Positions 50,932-60,178 of a DNA stretch of 64,000 nt are shown here, in pieces. Below the pieces are notes generated by a model, which saw nothing but the letters and a program-made list of their open reading frames with translations, was not told where the DNA came from and searched no databases. The stretch lies in assembly GCF_031344055.1 (NCBI RefSeq), contig NZ_JADBEN010000001.1; one strand, given 5' to 3'. This DNA comes from Methylobacillus flagellatus_A (lineage in GTDB: Bacteria; Pseudomonadota; Gammaproteobacteria; Burkholderiales; Methylophilaceae). Position 1 is the first letter of the stretch. The number at the start of each line of letters is the position of its first letter. A program made the position numbers and the translations under genes.

Positions 50932-51867
50932 TCAAGGCAGGGCTTCTTCCGCCTCGGGTTTCCTTTCGCCGCCGATCAGGTTCTCGCGCGATACGCCAAG
51001 GTACATGGCAATCGGGCTGGCCACCAGCACCGAGGAATAGATGCCGAACAAGATGCCGATGGTGAGGGCCAGGGCGAAGTTATGCAGCACCTCGCCGCCG
51101 AAGAACAGCATCGACAGCACCATGAGCTCGGTCGAAAAGTGGGTGATGATGGTGCGCGACATGGTGCGGGTGATCGCATTGTTGATCACCTCAGGCACGC
51201 TGGCCTTGCGCATCTTGCGGAAATTCTCGCGCACCCGGTCGAACACCACCACGGACTCGTTCACGGAGTAGCCCAGCACGGCGAGCACCGCGGCGAGCAC
51301 CGTGAGGTTGAATTCCCACTGGAAGAAGGCAAAGAAGCCGAGGATGATGATGACGTCGTGCATATTGGCGATCACGGCCGCCACGGCAAAGCGCCATTCG
51401 AAACGCATGGCCAGGTAGGCCATGATGCCGACGCAGACGAACAGCATCGCCAGCGCGCCCTTGTCGTACAGTTCCTGGCCGACTTGCGGGCCGACGAACT
51501 CGACGCGATGCAGCTTGACCTCCGGATTGTCGGCGGAAAGCGCCGCCAGCACTTTTTCGGAAAGCTGCGCGGTCGACAGGCCGGGCTTGATCGGCAGGCG
51601 GATCAATACGTCCTGACTGGTACCGAAATTCTGCACGGTGGCATCCTTGAGGCCGATCTCGTCGACCGACTTGCGGATGCTGTCGAGGTTGGCCGCTTGC
51701 GGGTAGCTGACCTCCATCATCGTGCCGCCGGTGAAGTCCACGCCCAGGTGCAGGCCCTTGGTGGCCAGGAAGAATACCGACAACAGGAAGGTCACGAGCG
51801 AGATGGTCGTCGTGAGACGGCCATAGCTCATGAACGGTATATCTTTTTTGATTCTGAAAAATTCCAT
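50932..51867 (-). CDS. secF: protein-export membrane protein SecF
   Basis: 311 residues. Six helices with the SecD/SecF signatures LGVDFTGGTMMEVSYP, YDKGALAMLFVCVGIMAYLA, GYSVNESVVVFDRVREN and ALTIGILFGIYSSVLVASP. It forms the SecDF complex that uses the proton gradient to finish translocation through SecYEG. It lies 36 bases downstream of secD. Confidence 0.97.
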   Translation of the reverse strand: MEFFRIKKDIPFMSYGRLTTTISLVTFLLSVFFLATKGLHLGVDFTGGTMMEVSYPQAANLDSIRKSVDEIGLKDATVQNFGTSQDVLIRLPIKPGLSTAQLSEKVLAALSADNPEVKLHRVEFVGPQVGQELYDKGALAMLFVCVGIMAYLAMRFEWRFAVAAVIANMHDVIIILGFFAFFQWEFNLTVLAAVLAVLGYSVNESVVVFDRVRENFRKMRKASVPEVINNAITRTMSRTIITHFSTELMVLSMLFFGGEVLHNFALALTIGILFGIYSSVLVASPIAMYLGVSRENLIGGERKPEAEEALP

Positions 51868-51903
51868 GATGTTTACTCTAGTGTTTTACCTGTTGATCGA
51901 TAG

Positions 51904-53733
51904 TTAGCCGATGGACAGCTTGCTGATCTTGCGGCGATAGCCGTAGATCAGGTTGATGACCGCACGGGAAACCAGCACTGCCGAGAACATCGAAGTCAGG
52001 ATGCCCAGCACGTGCACGACGGCAAAGCCCTTGACCGGGCCGGTGCCGAACATGAACAGTGCCAGGCCCGCGATCATGGTGGTGACATTGGCATCGAGGA
52101 TGGTGCCGAATGCACGCTCATAACCCGCATGGATGGAAGCCTGCGGCGTATTGCCGTTGCGCAGTTCCTCGCGGATACGTTCGTTGATCAGCACGTTGGC
52201 ATCGATCGCCATACCCAGGGTCAGCGCGACCGCCGCGATGCCAGGCAATGTAAGCGTGGCTTGCAGCATGGAGAGCAGGGCAACCAGCAACAGCAGGTTG
52301 ATGCTCAGCGCCAGCACGGAAACCGTGCCGAACAGCATGTAGTAGACAATCATGAATACGGAGATCGCCACAAAGCCCCACAGGGTGGAATGCATGCCGC
52401 GCTCGATATTGGCTTCGCCCATGCTGGGGCCGACGGTACGCTCCTCGATGATCTCCATCGGGGCGGCCAGTGCGCCGGCACGCAGCAGCAGGGCGACGTC
52501 GGTGGCTTCCTGCGTATTCGCCATGCCGGAAATCTGTACGCGTCCGCCGCCGATTTCCTCTCGGATCACGGGAGCGGTAATCACCTCCGCCTGGCCTTTC
52601 TCGATCAGCAGGATCGCCATGCGCTTGCCGACGTTTTCACGCGTGGCCTGCTTGAAGATGCGCGCGCCGCGGCCGTCCAGGGTGACGTGCACCACTGCGC
52701 CGCCGCCTTGCTGGTCCATGCCCGGACCGGCATCGGTGATGTAGTCGCCGGTCAGCACCACGTTTTTCTTGACCAGCATGGGGATGCCGTTACGGTCGGT
52801 GTAGAACTCGGTGCCGAACGGCACTTGGCCCTTGGAGGCGTTTTCCAGGGTCACGGCATTGCTCTTGTCCTCGTCCACCATGCGGATTTCCAGCGTGGCG
52901 GTGCGGCCGAGGATTTCCTTGGCCTTGGCGGTATCCTGTACGCCTGGCAGCTGCACGACCACGCGGTCGATGCCTTGCTGCTGGATCACGGGCTCGGCAA
53001 CGCCCAATTCGTTGATACGGTTGTGCAGGGTTTGGATGTTCTGCTTGATGGCGAATTCCTGGATGCGTTTTTTCGCTGGCTCGCTCAATACGGCGGTCAG
53101 GACTTTGTCTTCGCCGCGGTCGGAAGTGCGGAAGGCGAGGTCGGGATAATCTTTTTCTAGTGCGCGTTGCGCCTTGTTGAGCTCGGCAATGTCCTTGAAA
53201 CGGACATTGACGGCCTGCCCATCACGGGAAACACCGAGGTAGCTGAGCCGGGCGGTGCGCAGCGCACTGCGGAAATCGCCGACATAGCGTTCCGCCGCCT
53301 GGTCGAGCGCCGCCTTCATGTCCACCTGCAGCAGGAAGTGCACGCCGCCGCGCAGGTCCAGGCCCAGGTACATCGGGCGCGCGCCTATGCTGCGCAGCCA
53401 TTCGGGGGAGCGTGAAAGCAGGTTGAGCGCAATCACGTAATCCTTGCCCAGCCGCGCCTGGAGCGCGTCCTTGGCCTGCAGTTGGATGTCGGTGCTGGGG
53501 AAGCGGACCTTGACGCCGGTGACGTCGAGGAACAGCGCCTCAAACGGGATGTTCTCCTGCTTCAGGATGTTCTCCGTGTTTTCCAGCAGCGCTGCATCCA
53601 CCTTGGTATTGGCCTTGGCTGCGGTGATCTGCACGGCCGGGGATTCGCCGAACAGGTTGGGGGCTGCATAAAGCAGGCCTACCAGGACGACAACCAGCAC
53701 CATCAGGTACTTCCATAAAGGGTAGCGGTTCAT
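51904..53733 (-). CDS. secD: protein-export membrane protein SecD
   Basis: 609 residues. An N-terminal helix, a large periplasmic part with LGLDLRGGVHFLLQVDMKAA and two domains (P1), then five helices with LGMAIDANVLINERIREELR and the ALFMFGTGPVKGFAV segment. The conserved Asp in AIDANV takes part in proton transfer. Length matches betaproteobacterial SecD. Part of the tgt-yajC-secD-secF transcript. Confidence 0.97.
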   Translation of the reverse strand: MNRYPLWKYLMVLVVVLVGLLYAAPNLFGESPAVQITAAKANTKVDAALLENTENILKQENIPFEALFLDVTGVKVRFPSTDIQLQAKDALQARLGKDYVIALNLLSRSPEWLRSIGARPMYLGLDLRGGVHFLLQVDMKAALDQAAERYVGDFRSALRTARLSYLGVSRDGQAVNVRFKDIAELNKAQRALEKDYPDLAFRTSDRGEDKVLTAVLSEPAKKRIQEFAIKQNIQTLHNRINELGVAEPVIQQQGIDRVVVQLPGVQDTAKAKEILGRTATLEIRMVDEDKSNAVTLENASKGQVPFGTEFYTDRNGIPMLVKKNVVLTGDYITDAGPGMDQQGGGAVVHVTLDGRGARIFKQATRENVGKRMAILLIEKGQAEVITAPVIREEIGGGRVQISGMANTQEATDVALLLRAGALAAPMEIIEERTVGPSMGEANIERGMHSTLWGFVAISVFMIVYYMLFGTVSVLALSINLLLLVALLSMLQATLTLPGIAAVALTLGMAIDANVLINERIREELRNGNTPQASIHAGYERAFGTILDANVTTMIAGLALFMFGTGPVKGFAVVHVLGILTSMFSAVLVSRAVINLIYGYRRKISKLSIG

Positions 53734-53799
53734 GAAGCGGCTCGCATTTCAGTGTTTCAGTGATGTTAAAGATCGTGAGTCAAGTATATAGCGGCTATG

Positions 53800-54120
53800 T
53801 TACAGGGACTTAATGGTGCCCTTGGGCAACAGGGTTTGTACAGTGTGCTTTTGTACGGTAATCACGGTTTCCGGCGCGATTTCCAGGCTGACGTAGCCTT
53901 CGCCTACCTTGGTGATGCGGCCGACGATGCCGGAGCTGGTGGTGATTTCATCACCCTTTTGCAGGGCCTCGATCAATTTGCGTTGTTCCTTGGCCTGTTT
54001 CATTTGCGGGCGGATCAGCATGAACCAGAACAGCACGAAGATGACGATCAAGGGAAGGAAGCTCATCCAGTCTGGAGCGGCCTGGGCTGCATCAGCAGCG
54101 TACGCAGAAGCGATTAACAC
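53800..54120 (-). CDS. yajC: Sec translocon accessory subunit YajC
   Basis: 106 residues with one N-terminal membrane helix (WMSFLPLIVIFVLFWFMLIR) followed by the cytoplasmic domain: PQMKQAKEQRKLIEALQKGD, GIVGRITKVGEGYVSLEIA and TVQKHTVQTLLPKGTIK. It associates with SecDF. It is placed between tgt and secD as in most proteobacteria. Confidence 0.96.
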   Translation of the reverse strand: MLIASAYAADAAQAAPDWMSFLPLIVIFVLFWFMLIRPQMKQAKEQRKLIEALQKGDEITTSSGIVGRITKVGEGYVSLEIAPETVITVQKHTVQTLLPKGTIKSL

Positions 54121-54208
54121 GGGTAAACCTTTCTTTTCAATGGGTAGAAATACTTGAAGCGCAAAATATTAGCCCAAAATTCTAACATATTGTGGCATAT
54201 GCGCTGGA

Positions 54209-55321
54209 TTATGCTGCTTGCTGCAATTTCTGCCGCTCTTGCCTGAACTCGCTAGCGAAAGCGGCAAACCGGCCTTGCTCAATGGCCTGGCGCATCCCGG
54301 CCATCAATTCCTGGTAGTAATGCAGGTTGTGGATGGTGTTGAGGCGGGCGCCGAGGATCTCGCCGCTGCGGTGCAGGTGGTGCAGGTAGGCGCGGCTGAA
54401 GTGGCGGCAGGTATAGCAACTGCAGTCCTCGTCCAGCGGTCGCGTATCCTTGCGATGGCGCGCGTTCTTGAGCTTGATGTCGCCATGGCGCGTGAACAGC
54501 CAGCCGTTGCGCGCGTTGCGGGTCGGCATCACGCAGTCGAACATATCCACGCCGTGCGCTACGGCGGCGACCAGGTCTTCAGGCGTGCCCACGCCCATGA
54601 GGTAGCGCGGCCTGTCCTGCGGCATTTGCGGCGCGGTGTGAGCGAGGATGCGCAGCATGTCTTCCTTGGGTTCGCCTACCGAGAGGCCGCCGATCGCATA
54701 GCCGTCGAAGCCGATCTCGGCGAGCCCGGCCAGCGATTCGTCGCGCAGGTCTTCGTACATGCCGCCCTGGATGATGCCGAACAGCGCGTTCGGGTTGCCC
54801 TGGTGCGCGGCCTTGCTGCGCGCGGCCCAGCGCAGGCTGAGGTGCATGGAGTCGCGCGCTTCGATATGCGTCGCGGGATAGGGCGTGCACTCGTCGAAGA
54901 TCATGACAATGTCCGAGTTCAGCACTTTTTGAATGCGCATGGACTCTTCAGGCGTGAGAAAACAGCTGTCGCCATTGATGGGGGAGCGGAAGCGCACGCC
55001 TTCCTCGGTGATCTTGCGCAGGTCGCCCAGGCTCCAAACCTGGAAGCCGCCCGAGTCGGTGAGGATGGGGCCGTCCCAGCCCATGAACTGGTGCAGGCCG
55101 CCGAATTCGCCGATGACTTCCAGCCCGGGGCGCAGCCAGAGATGGAAGGTGTTGCCGAGCAGGATATGCGCGCCGGTGTCGCGCACTTCGACCGGGGACA
55201 ACGACTTGACGGAGCCATAAGTGCCGACCGGCATGAAGGCCGGGGTTTGCACATCGCCGTGCGCGAGGCTGACGGTGCCGCGCCGCGCGGCGCCGTCTTG
55301 CTTGATAAGGGTAAATTCCAT
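54209..55321 (-). CDS. tgt: queuine tRNA-ribosyltransferase
   Basis: 370 residues from the ATG at 55321 (MEFTLIKQDG), matching the family start. Motifs are LGNTFHLWLRPG, DSGGFQVWSLGDLRKI (nucleophile Asp region), GIIQGGMYEDLR, YAIGGLSVGEPKEDM and the zinc site CSCYTCRHFSRAYLHHLH. It swaps guanine for preQ1 at the wobble position of tRNAs with GUN anticodons. It is the first gene of the tgt-yajC-secDF unit. No clear Shine-Dalgarno sequence is seen. Confidence 0.96.
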   Translation of the reverse strand: MEFTLIKQDGAARRGTVSLAHGDVQTPAFMPVGTYGSVKSLSPVEVRDTGAHILLGNTFHLWLRPGLEVIGEFGGLHQFMGWDGPILTDSGGFQVWSLGDLRKITEEGVRFRSPINGDSCFLTPEESMRIQKVLNSDIVMIFDECTPYPATHIEARDSMHLSLRWAARSKAAHQGNPNALFGIIQGGMYEDLRDESLAGLAEIGFDGYAIGGLSVGEPKEDMLRILAHTAPQMPQDRPRYLMGVGTPEDLVAAVAHGVDMFDCVMPTRNARNGWLFTRHGDIKLKNARHRKDTRPLDEDCSCYTCRHFSRAYLHHLHRSGEILGARLNTIHNLHYYQELMAGMRQAIEQGRFAAFASEFRQERQKLQQAA

Positions 55322-55471
55322 GATGCTTAGCCAAAATTCAAGCCGCGATACTACCATGGACTGACGCTTTATATGGTATCGAGCGCGCGCATGATGACCA
55401 TGTGCTTGCTATACTGTGCGCAGTTTTGCGTGCAGATATCCTGCACGATCGTTCAATGAGGAAATGCTTGA

Positions 55472-56287
55472 ATGGCTGACATTCCCAACCGTCCACACCG
55501 CCACCGCTCCTTCATGGAGGCCGGCCTGCGCGAGCGCAGCATTTATCTGTTGCCCAATCTGTTCACCACAGCGGCGCTTTTTGCCGGGTTCTATGCGATT
55601 GTGCAGGCCATGAACGGCAACTTTGAGCATTCCGCCGTGGCGATTTTCATTGCCATGGTCCTGGACGGCCTCGATGGCCGCGTGGCGCGCATGACCAATA
55701 CGCAAAGCGCGTTCGGCGCCGAGTACGACAGCCTGTCCGATATGGTGTCGTTCGGCGTCGCGCCGGCATTGGTGATGTACGTCTGGGCGCTGAAACCGCT
55801 GGGCAAGCTCGGATGGATCGCGGCTTTCATCTATTGCGCCGGTGCGGCCTTGCGCCTTGCGCGCTTCAACACCAAGCTGGACGAAAGCGACAAGCGCTAT
55901 TTCCAGGGCCTGCCCAGCCCTGCGGCGGCTGCCCTGCTTGCCGGGCTGGTCTGGGTGTCGTATGAAAACCACGTGAGCGGCACGGAGGTGTTTTTTGATG
56001 CGGTCAAGATGCAGTGGGTGGCATGGTTCATCACCCTGTTCGCCGGGCTATCCATGGTGAGCGACCTGCGCTACTACAGCGGCAAGGACATCAATCTGCG
56101 CCGCAGCGTGCCGTTCGTCGTGATCCTGCTGATCGTGCTGGCGTTCGTGCTGATTTCCTACAGTCCGCCGGAAGTGCTGTTCGCCGTGTTCCTGGCCTAC
56201 GGGGTCTCAGGCTATATCCTCTGGCTATGGGGCAAGCGCAAGCCGAAGCCCGCCGCTGCCGACCAGTCAGTTCCTCCCGGTCAATAA
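55472..56287 (+). CDS. pssA: CDP-diacylglycerol-serine O-phosphatidyltransferase
   Basis: 271 residues with several membrane helices. The CDP-alcohol phosphotransferase motif DGLDGRVAR-GAEYDSLSD has the required DGxxAR-G-D-D arrangement and is followed by MVSFGVAPALVMY. It makes phosphatidylserine, the precursor of phosphatidylethanolamine; the first half (LLPNLFTTAALFAGFYAIV) is typical of the membrane-bound PssA type. GAGGAA lies 8 bases before the ATG. It is divergent from tgt. Confidence 0.94.
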   Translation: MADIPNRPHRHRSFMEAGLRERSIYLLPNLFTTAALFAGFYAIVQAMNGNFEHSAVAIFIAMVLDGLDGRVARMTNTQSAFGAEYDSLSDMVSFGVAPALVMYVWALKPLGKLGWIAAFIYCAGAALRLARFNTKLDESDKRYFQGLPSPAAAALLAGLVWVSYENHVSGTEVFFDAVKMQWVAWFITLFAGLSMVSDLRYYSGKDINLRRSVPFVVILLIVLAFVLISYSPPEVLFAVFLAYGVSGYILWLWGKRKPKPAAADQSVPPGQ

Positions 56288-56305
56288 AACCAAGTTTCCG
56301 CTGGC

Positions 56306-57670
56306 TCAACGCCCGTGCTGCAGTGCTTGCAGCACGGGCTTTATTTTTTCACCGACATGGATTTGCGGGTTGGAAGGGCCATCCGTCTTGCCTGCTTGCT
56401 GTTCGCGCTTGCGGATGACAGGCAGGGCATGCTGGAAAGCCTCTTCGAATGAATAGGTGTTACGCAAGGCTTCGTCGAACAAGGCGCGGCCGAAGAAGGT
56501 CAACTCCGAGCCGCTGCCGCAGCCGAATGAGGTATGGGTGGCGTCGGCTGCGGTCATGATCAGCGTGTTCTCGTTCTGCAACGGCGCTATCCAGCTGCCG
56601 GAATAGCACGCCGATACCACGATGACGCGGTACTTGACGCCTGCCTTGTCCAACCACAGGTTGAGGGCCTGCGGGGTGAGCATGTCCATTTCCAGCGGCC
56701 AGAGCGAGGCGGCGAGTTCCCCGTTCTGCGCGCCATGCGAGGTAAGGTAGATCAGCAGCACGTCTTCCTCGGTATTCATGAGGTCTGCGGCGCGGTTAAT
56801 GGCGCGCTCCAGGTTTTCGAGGCTGGCCCATGGCAGGGTTTCCAGGGTGGCAGGGTGGTTGACGAGCTCCTGCATATGACCTGCGGCATCGAAGCGCTCC
56901 TCGATGACGGCATTGACCATGCTGCTCTCGCGCAGGAATACCTCGTCGTCGCCATAAGGCGCATAGCTGATGCTGAACAGGTCGACAACGCCTGGCCGCT
57001 CAGGCTTGACGGCTGCACGTTGCTTGCTGGCGAGCTGCAGTTGGGTTTCCAACTTTTCCTGGGTCAGCTGCAGGCTGTTGTCCGCACCGGCGCCGTCCTC
57101 TTCATAGGGTAGCCAGTACATGGGGGCTTGTGAAAAATGCACGATCAGCGGCGCGCCAAACGCGAATATCCCGGTCAGCAAGATGAGCCTGCCCGGCACT
57201 TGCGTGCTGCGTGTCAGCAGCAGCCAGAAGGCCAGCGCCGCCCAGGTGGTGGTGGCGATATACAGTGCCCAGTGCCAGGCGGATCCATCCAGGCCTTGCG
57301 GCTGGATTAGGCCGACATAGACCAAGGTGCTGAGGATATCCAGCACGAACGCCTGCGCGGTGCCGATGGCAAACAATGCGGCGGCCTGCACCTGCAGGCC
57401 GTGCGCGCGCGCGTGGTCGCTGAGGTACCAGCACAGCCATAGCAACAGCAGCACGACCAGCCAGCCCCAGAGCAACGCCTTGGGAAAGAATTCCGCCTGG
57501 CCGATGATCACCAGCCGTCCCATCAGGATGCTGCCGGCAGTGGTAATCGCCAGCATCAATAGTAGCTGCAATGGGCTGATCCGCAGTCCTTCAACATTCA
57601 CTCGCTGGAAAAATGCGCTTTTCAGCCCACGTAGGAAAAAGGTGCGTAATGGAAATGTGGTATGGGACAT
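56306..57670 (-). CDS. membrane protein with C13 (legumain-like) peptidase domain
   Basis: 454 residues from the ATG at 57670, with AGG 7 bases upstream. The N-terminal half has about six membrane helices (40-200; LLLMLAITTAGSILMGRLVI, LLWGWLVVLLLLWLCWYL). The C-terminal half, after a coiled-coil-like EKLETQLQLASKQR, is a caspase-like clan CD fold with His in LIYLTSHGAQNG and Cys in VIVVSACYSGSW, the C13 dyad. Substrate and role are unknown. The last codons overlap a terminator hairpin that serves the convergent pssA gene. Confidence 0.83.
   Translation of the reverse strand: MSHTTFPLRTFFLRGLKSAFFQRVNVEGLRISPLQLLLMLAITTAGSILMGRLVIIGQAEFFPKALLWGWLVVLLLLWLCWYLSDHARAHGLQVQAAALFAIGTAQAFVLDILSTLVYVGLIQPQGLDGSAWHWALYIATTTWAALAFWLLLTRSTQVPGRLILLTGIFAFGAPLIVHFSQAPMYWLPYEEDGAGADNSLQLTQEKLETQLQLASKQRAAVKPERPGVVDLFSISYAPYGDDEVFLRESSMVNAVIEERFDAAGHMQELVNHPATLETLPWASLENLERAINRAADLMNTEEDVLLIYLTSHGAQNGELAASLWPLEMDMLTPQALNLWLDKAGVKYRVIVVSACYSGSWIAPLQNENTLIMTAADATHTSFGCGSGSELTFFGRALFDEALRNTYSFEEAFQHALPVIRKREQQAGKTDGPSNPQIHVGEKIKPVLQALQHGR
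56311..56350 (+). terminator. terminator of pssA, inside the 3' end of the C13 peptidase gene
   Basis: GCCCGTGCTGCA (56311-56322) and TGCAGCACGGGC (56328-56339) form a perfect 12-bp stem with a 5-base loop. TTTATTTTTT follows on the plus strand. The stem encodes the last residues of the convergent gene. Confidence 0.88.
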
Positions 57671-57977
57671 GCTGGCCTGTAAGCGATTGCGGGTTAATGT
57701 CCGCCATCGTGCCTCAAATTCGCCCACGCGCCAAGTTGCCGGCTTGAATCCGCAGGCATGCCAGGGCTTCGGCTTGCCTTGCGGGAGGAAAAGAATTATA
57801 TTCAATCACCTATGCAGAACTTCAGGCACAATCCGGATTTCCCCCTTGCCCGGGCTTTCTTGGCCCCGGCGAGCCTGATGCTGCGCAGCCCGCGCTAGTA
57901 TTGCTCCTGCCCAGCTTTAGCCATACCTACTGAGACGCTTCCGCTCATAAACCCAAACGTTGATGGAATTTCAGGCC

Positions 57978-59510
57978 ATGACACAGAACCAGCTCATCAT
58001 TTTTGATACCACCCTGCGCGACGGCGAGCAAAGCCCTGGCGCGGCCATGACCAAGGAAGAGAAGCTGCGAATCGCCCGTCAACTGGAAAAGCTGGGCGTT
58101 AATGTGATCGAGGCCGGTTTTGCAGCGGCGAGCCCCGGGGATTTCGATGCCATCCGCGCCATTGCCGAAGTGATTACCGAGTCCACCGTCTGTTCGCTCG
58201 CGCGCGCCAACGAGAACGACATCCGCCGCGCGGGAGAGGCGATCAGCCCGGCCAGGAAGCGCCGCATCCATACTTTCATCGCCACCAGCCCGATCCATAT
58301 GCAGAACAAGCTGCGCATGACGCCTGAGCAGGTGCTGGAGCGTGCCGTGCAGGCAGTGAAGTGGGCATTGGAATATACCGACGACGTCGAGTTCTCCGCC
58401 GAGGATGCCGTGCGCTCCGACATCGATTTCCTGGTGCAGGTGTTCGACGCCGTGATTGCGGCAGGCGCCAAGACCATCAACGTGCCCGACACCGTGGGCT
58501 ACTCCGTGCCGCAGCAATGGGGCGAGCGCATGGCGCAACTGATTGCGCGCGTGAAGGACGCCGACAAGGTGGTGTGGTCGACCCACTGCCACAACGACCT
58601 CGGCATGGCGGTGGCGAACTCGCTGTCTGCCGTGCTGGCCGGCGCGCGGCAGGTGGAGTGCACCATCAACGGCCTGGGCGAGCGGGCAGGCAATGCCAGC
58701 CTGGAGGAGGTGGTGATGGCGGTGAAGACGCGCCGCGACGTGTTCCAGCTCGATACCACCATCGACACCACGCAGATCGTGACGACATCCAAGCTGGTAT
58801 CGACGATCACCGGCTATCCTGTGCAGCCCAACAAGGCTATCGTCGGCGCGAACGCGTTCGCCCATGAGTCCGGCATCCACCAGGACGGCGTGCTCAAGCA
58901 CCGCGAGACTTACGAGATCATGCGTGCGGAAGATGTGGGCTGGGGCGCCAACAAGCTGACGCTGGGCAAATTGTCCGGGCGCAACGCTTTCCGCACCCGT
59001 CTCACCGAGCTGGGCATCACCCTGGAAAGCGAGGATGCGCTCAATGCGGCATTCGCGCGCTTCAAGGAGTTGGCGGACAAGAAGTCCGAGATATTCGACG
59101 AGGATATCCAGGCCCTGGTCAGCGATAACGTGGTCAACGAGGAAAGCTTCAAGCTGAGCTACCTGCATGTGGCGTCGCAGACGGGCGAAGTGCCGCATGC
59201 GGAGGTGACCGTGGCGGAGAACGGCATCGAGCGCCGTGCGGACGCTACTGGCGGCGGCCCTGTCGATGCGGCGTTCAAGGCCATCGAGAAGATTGTCAGC
59301 AGCGGCGCCGAGCTGCTGCTGTATTCCGTCAACAACATCACCAGCGGCACCGATGCGCAGGGCGAGGTGACGGTGCGGTTGTCCAAGGGCGGGCGCATCG
59401 TCAACGGCCAGGGGGCGGATACGGATATCGTGATCGCCTCGGCCAAGGCCTACCTGAACGCCCTCAACAAACTGCATGCGAATGCCGAGCGGGCACATCC
59501 GCAGGTATAG
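57978..59510 (+). CDS. leuA: 2-isopropylmalate synthase
   Basis: 510 residues from the ATG at 57978, the usual homologous start (in-frame TTG/ATG at 57960/57963 also exist). The HMGL-like barrel has IIFDTTLRDGEQSPG, NVPDTVGYSVP, VWSTHCHNDLGMAVANSLSA (metal His pair) and GLGERAGNASLEEVVMA. The C-terminal LeuA dimer domain (about 385-500) binds leucine for feedback inhibition. It condenses acetyl-CoA with 2-oxoisovalerate. No leucine-rich leader peptide was noticed upstream. Confidence 0.96.
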   Translation: MTQNQLIIFDTTLRDGEQSPGAAMTKEEKLRIARQLEKLGVNVIEAGFAAASPGDFDAIRAIAEVITESTVCSLARANENDIRRAGEAISPARKRRIHTFIATSPIHMQNKLRMTPEQVLERAVQAVKWALEYTDDVEFSAEDAVRSDIDFLVQVFDAVIAAGAKTINVPDTVGYSVPQQWGERMAQLIARVKDADKVVWSTHCHNDLGMAVANSLSAVLAGARQVECTINGLGERAGNASLEEVVMAVKTRRDVFQLDTTIDTTQIVTTSKLVSTITGYPVQPNKAIVGANAFAHESGIHQDGVLKHRETYEIMRAEDVGWGANKLTLGKLSGRNAFRTRLTELGITLESEDALNAAFARFKELADKKSEIFDEDIQALVSDNVVNEESFKLSYLHVASQTGEVPHAEVTVAENGIERRADATGGGPVDAAFKAIEKIVSSGAELLLYSVNNITSGTDAQGEVTVRLSKGGRIVNGQGADTDIVIASAKAYLNALNKLHANAERAHPQV

Positions 59511-59565
59511 TGCATTCATTCATTTAACGATCGAATATCATCAGGTAAAAGTAAAGGAATCCCCC

Positions 59566-59982
59566 ATGTTGCAAGGTGCAATCCAGGTAACAAGTTTTGA
59601 TATGGACCGGCTGTTTTCCATGATTGAGCAACTGCGCAAGAACGGCTTCCCCGAGGCAGGCAACCTGTCGCGCCTCGAAGATGAACTGGCGCGCAGCGAA
59701 GAAGTGGCCTCCGAGCAGGTCGGCGCGGATGTGGTGACCATGAATTCGCGCGTACTGCTGCGCGACGAGGCGAATGGGCATGAGATGCATTGCACGCTGG
59801 TGTTTCCTGCCGATGCGGACGCTTCGGCCAACCGCATTTCGGTGGTGGCACCGTTGGGCACCGCCATTCTGGGATACCGGGTCGGCGACGTGATCGACTG
59901 GGCCATGCCGGGAGGCGTGCGCCAGTACAGGATATTGAAGATTGATTACCAGCCTGAGGCTGCTGGCGATTTTCACTTGTAA
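59566..59982 (+). CDS. rnk: Rnk-like GreA/GreB-fold nucleoside diphosphate kinase regulator
   Basis: 138 residues from the ATG at 59566, with AGGA 7 to 8 bases upstream. A short N-terminal coiled coil (LFSMIEQLRKNGFPEAGNL) precedes the GreA/GreB C-terminal (FKBP-like) domain: VVTMNSRVLLRDEANGHEMH, ISVVAPLGTAILGYRVGD and WAMPGGVRQYRILKI. The short coiled coil separates Rnk from full GreA. It binds RNA polymerase in the secondary-channel region. It follows leuA by 55 bases. Confidence 0.88.
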   Translation: MLQGAIQVTSFDMDRLFSMIEQLRKNGFPEAGNLSRLEDELARSEEVASEQVGADVVTMNSRVLLRDEANGHEMHCTLVFPADADASANRISVVAPLGTAILGYRVGDVIDWAMPGGVRQYRILKIDYQPEAAGDFHL

Positions 59983-60001
59983 CCAATTTAGGTGGTTAAG
60001 C

Positions 60002-60028
60002 AAGGCGCCTCCTGGGCGCCTTTTTTAT
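60002..60028 (+). terminator. rho-independent terminator after rnk
   Basis: AAGGCGCC (60002-60009) and GGCGCCTT (60015-60022) pair around TCCTG, followed by T. Confidence 0.9.
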
Positions 60029-60061
60029 TGCTGCAAAGCCGGTAAAAGTCCGGAAGGGACA

Positions 60062-60178
60062 ATGTGTGCGTTTCTCTCGCAACATTTATTATTCGGGCTG
60101 TATTACATCTGGGGCTCGACTTATCTTGCCATGCGTGTTGCGGCACAGCTAAGCCGTCAATGCTTGGTCTTGAGATAG
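60062..60178 (+). pseudogene. truncated EamA/DMT-family (YedA-like) transporter remnant
   Basis: An ATG at 60062 with a strong AAGGG 5 bases upstream opens MCAFLSQHLLFGLYYIWGS followed by TYLAMRVAAQ. This is the characteristic first helix of YedA-like EamA transporters (ALYFIWGSTYLAIR). The similarity ends after about 28 residues and a stop follows at 60176-60178. The remaining 260 or so residues are missing. The remnant overlaps the 3' end of the convergent CbiM-like gene, so a deletion probably joined them. Confidence 0.65.
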
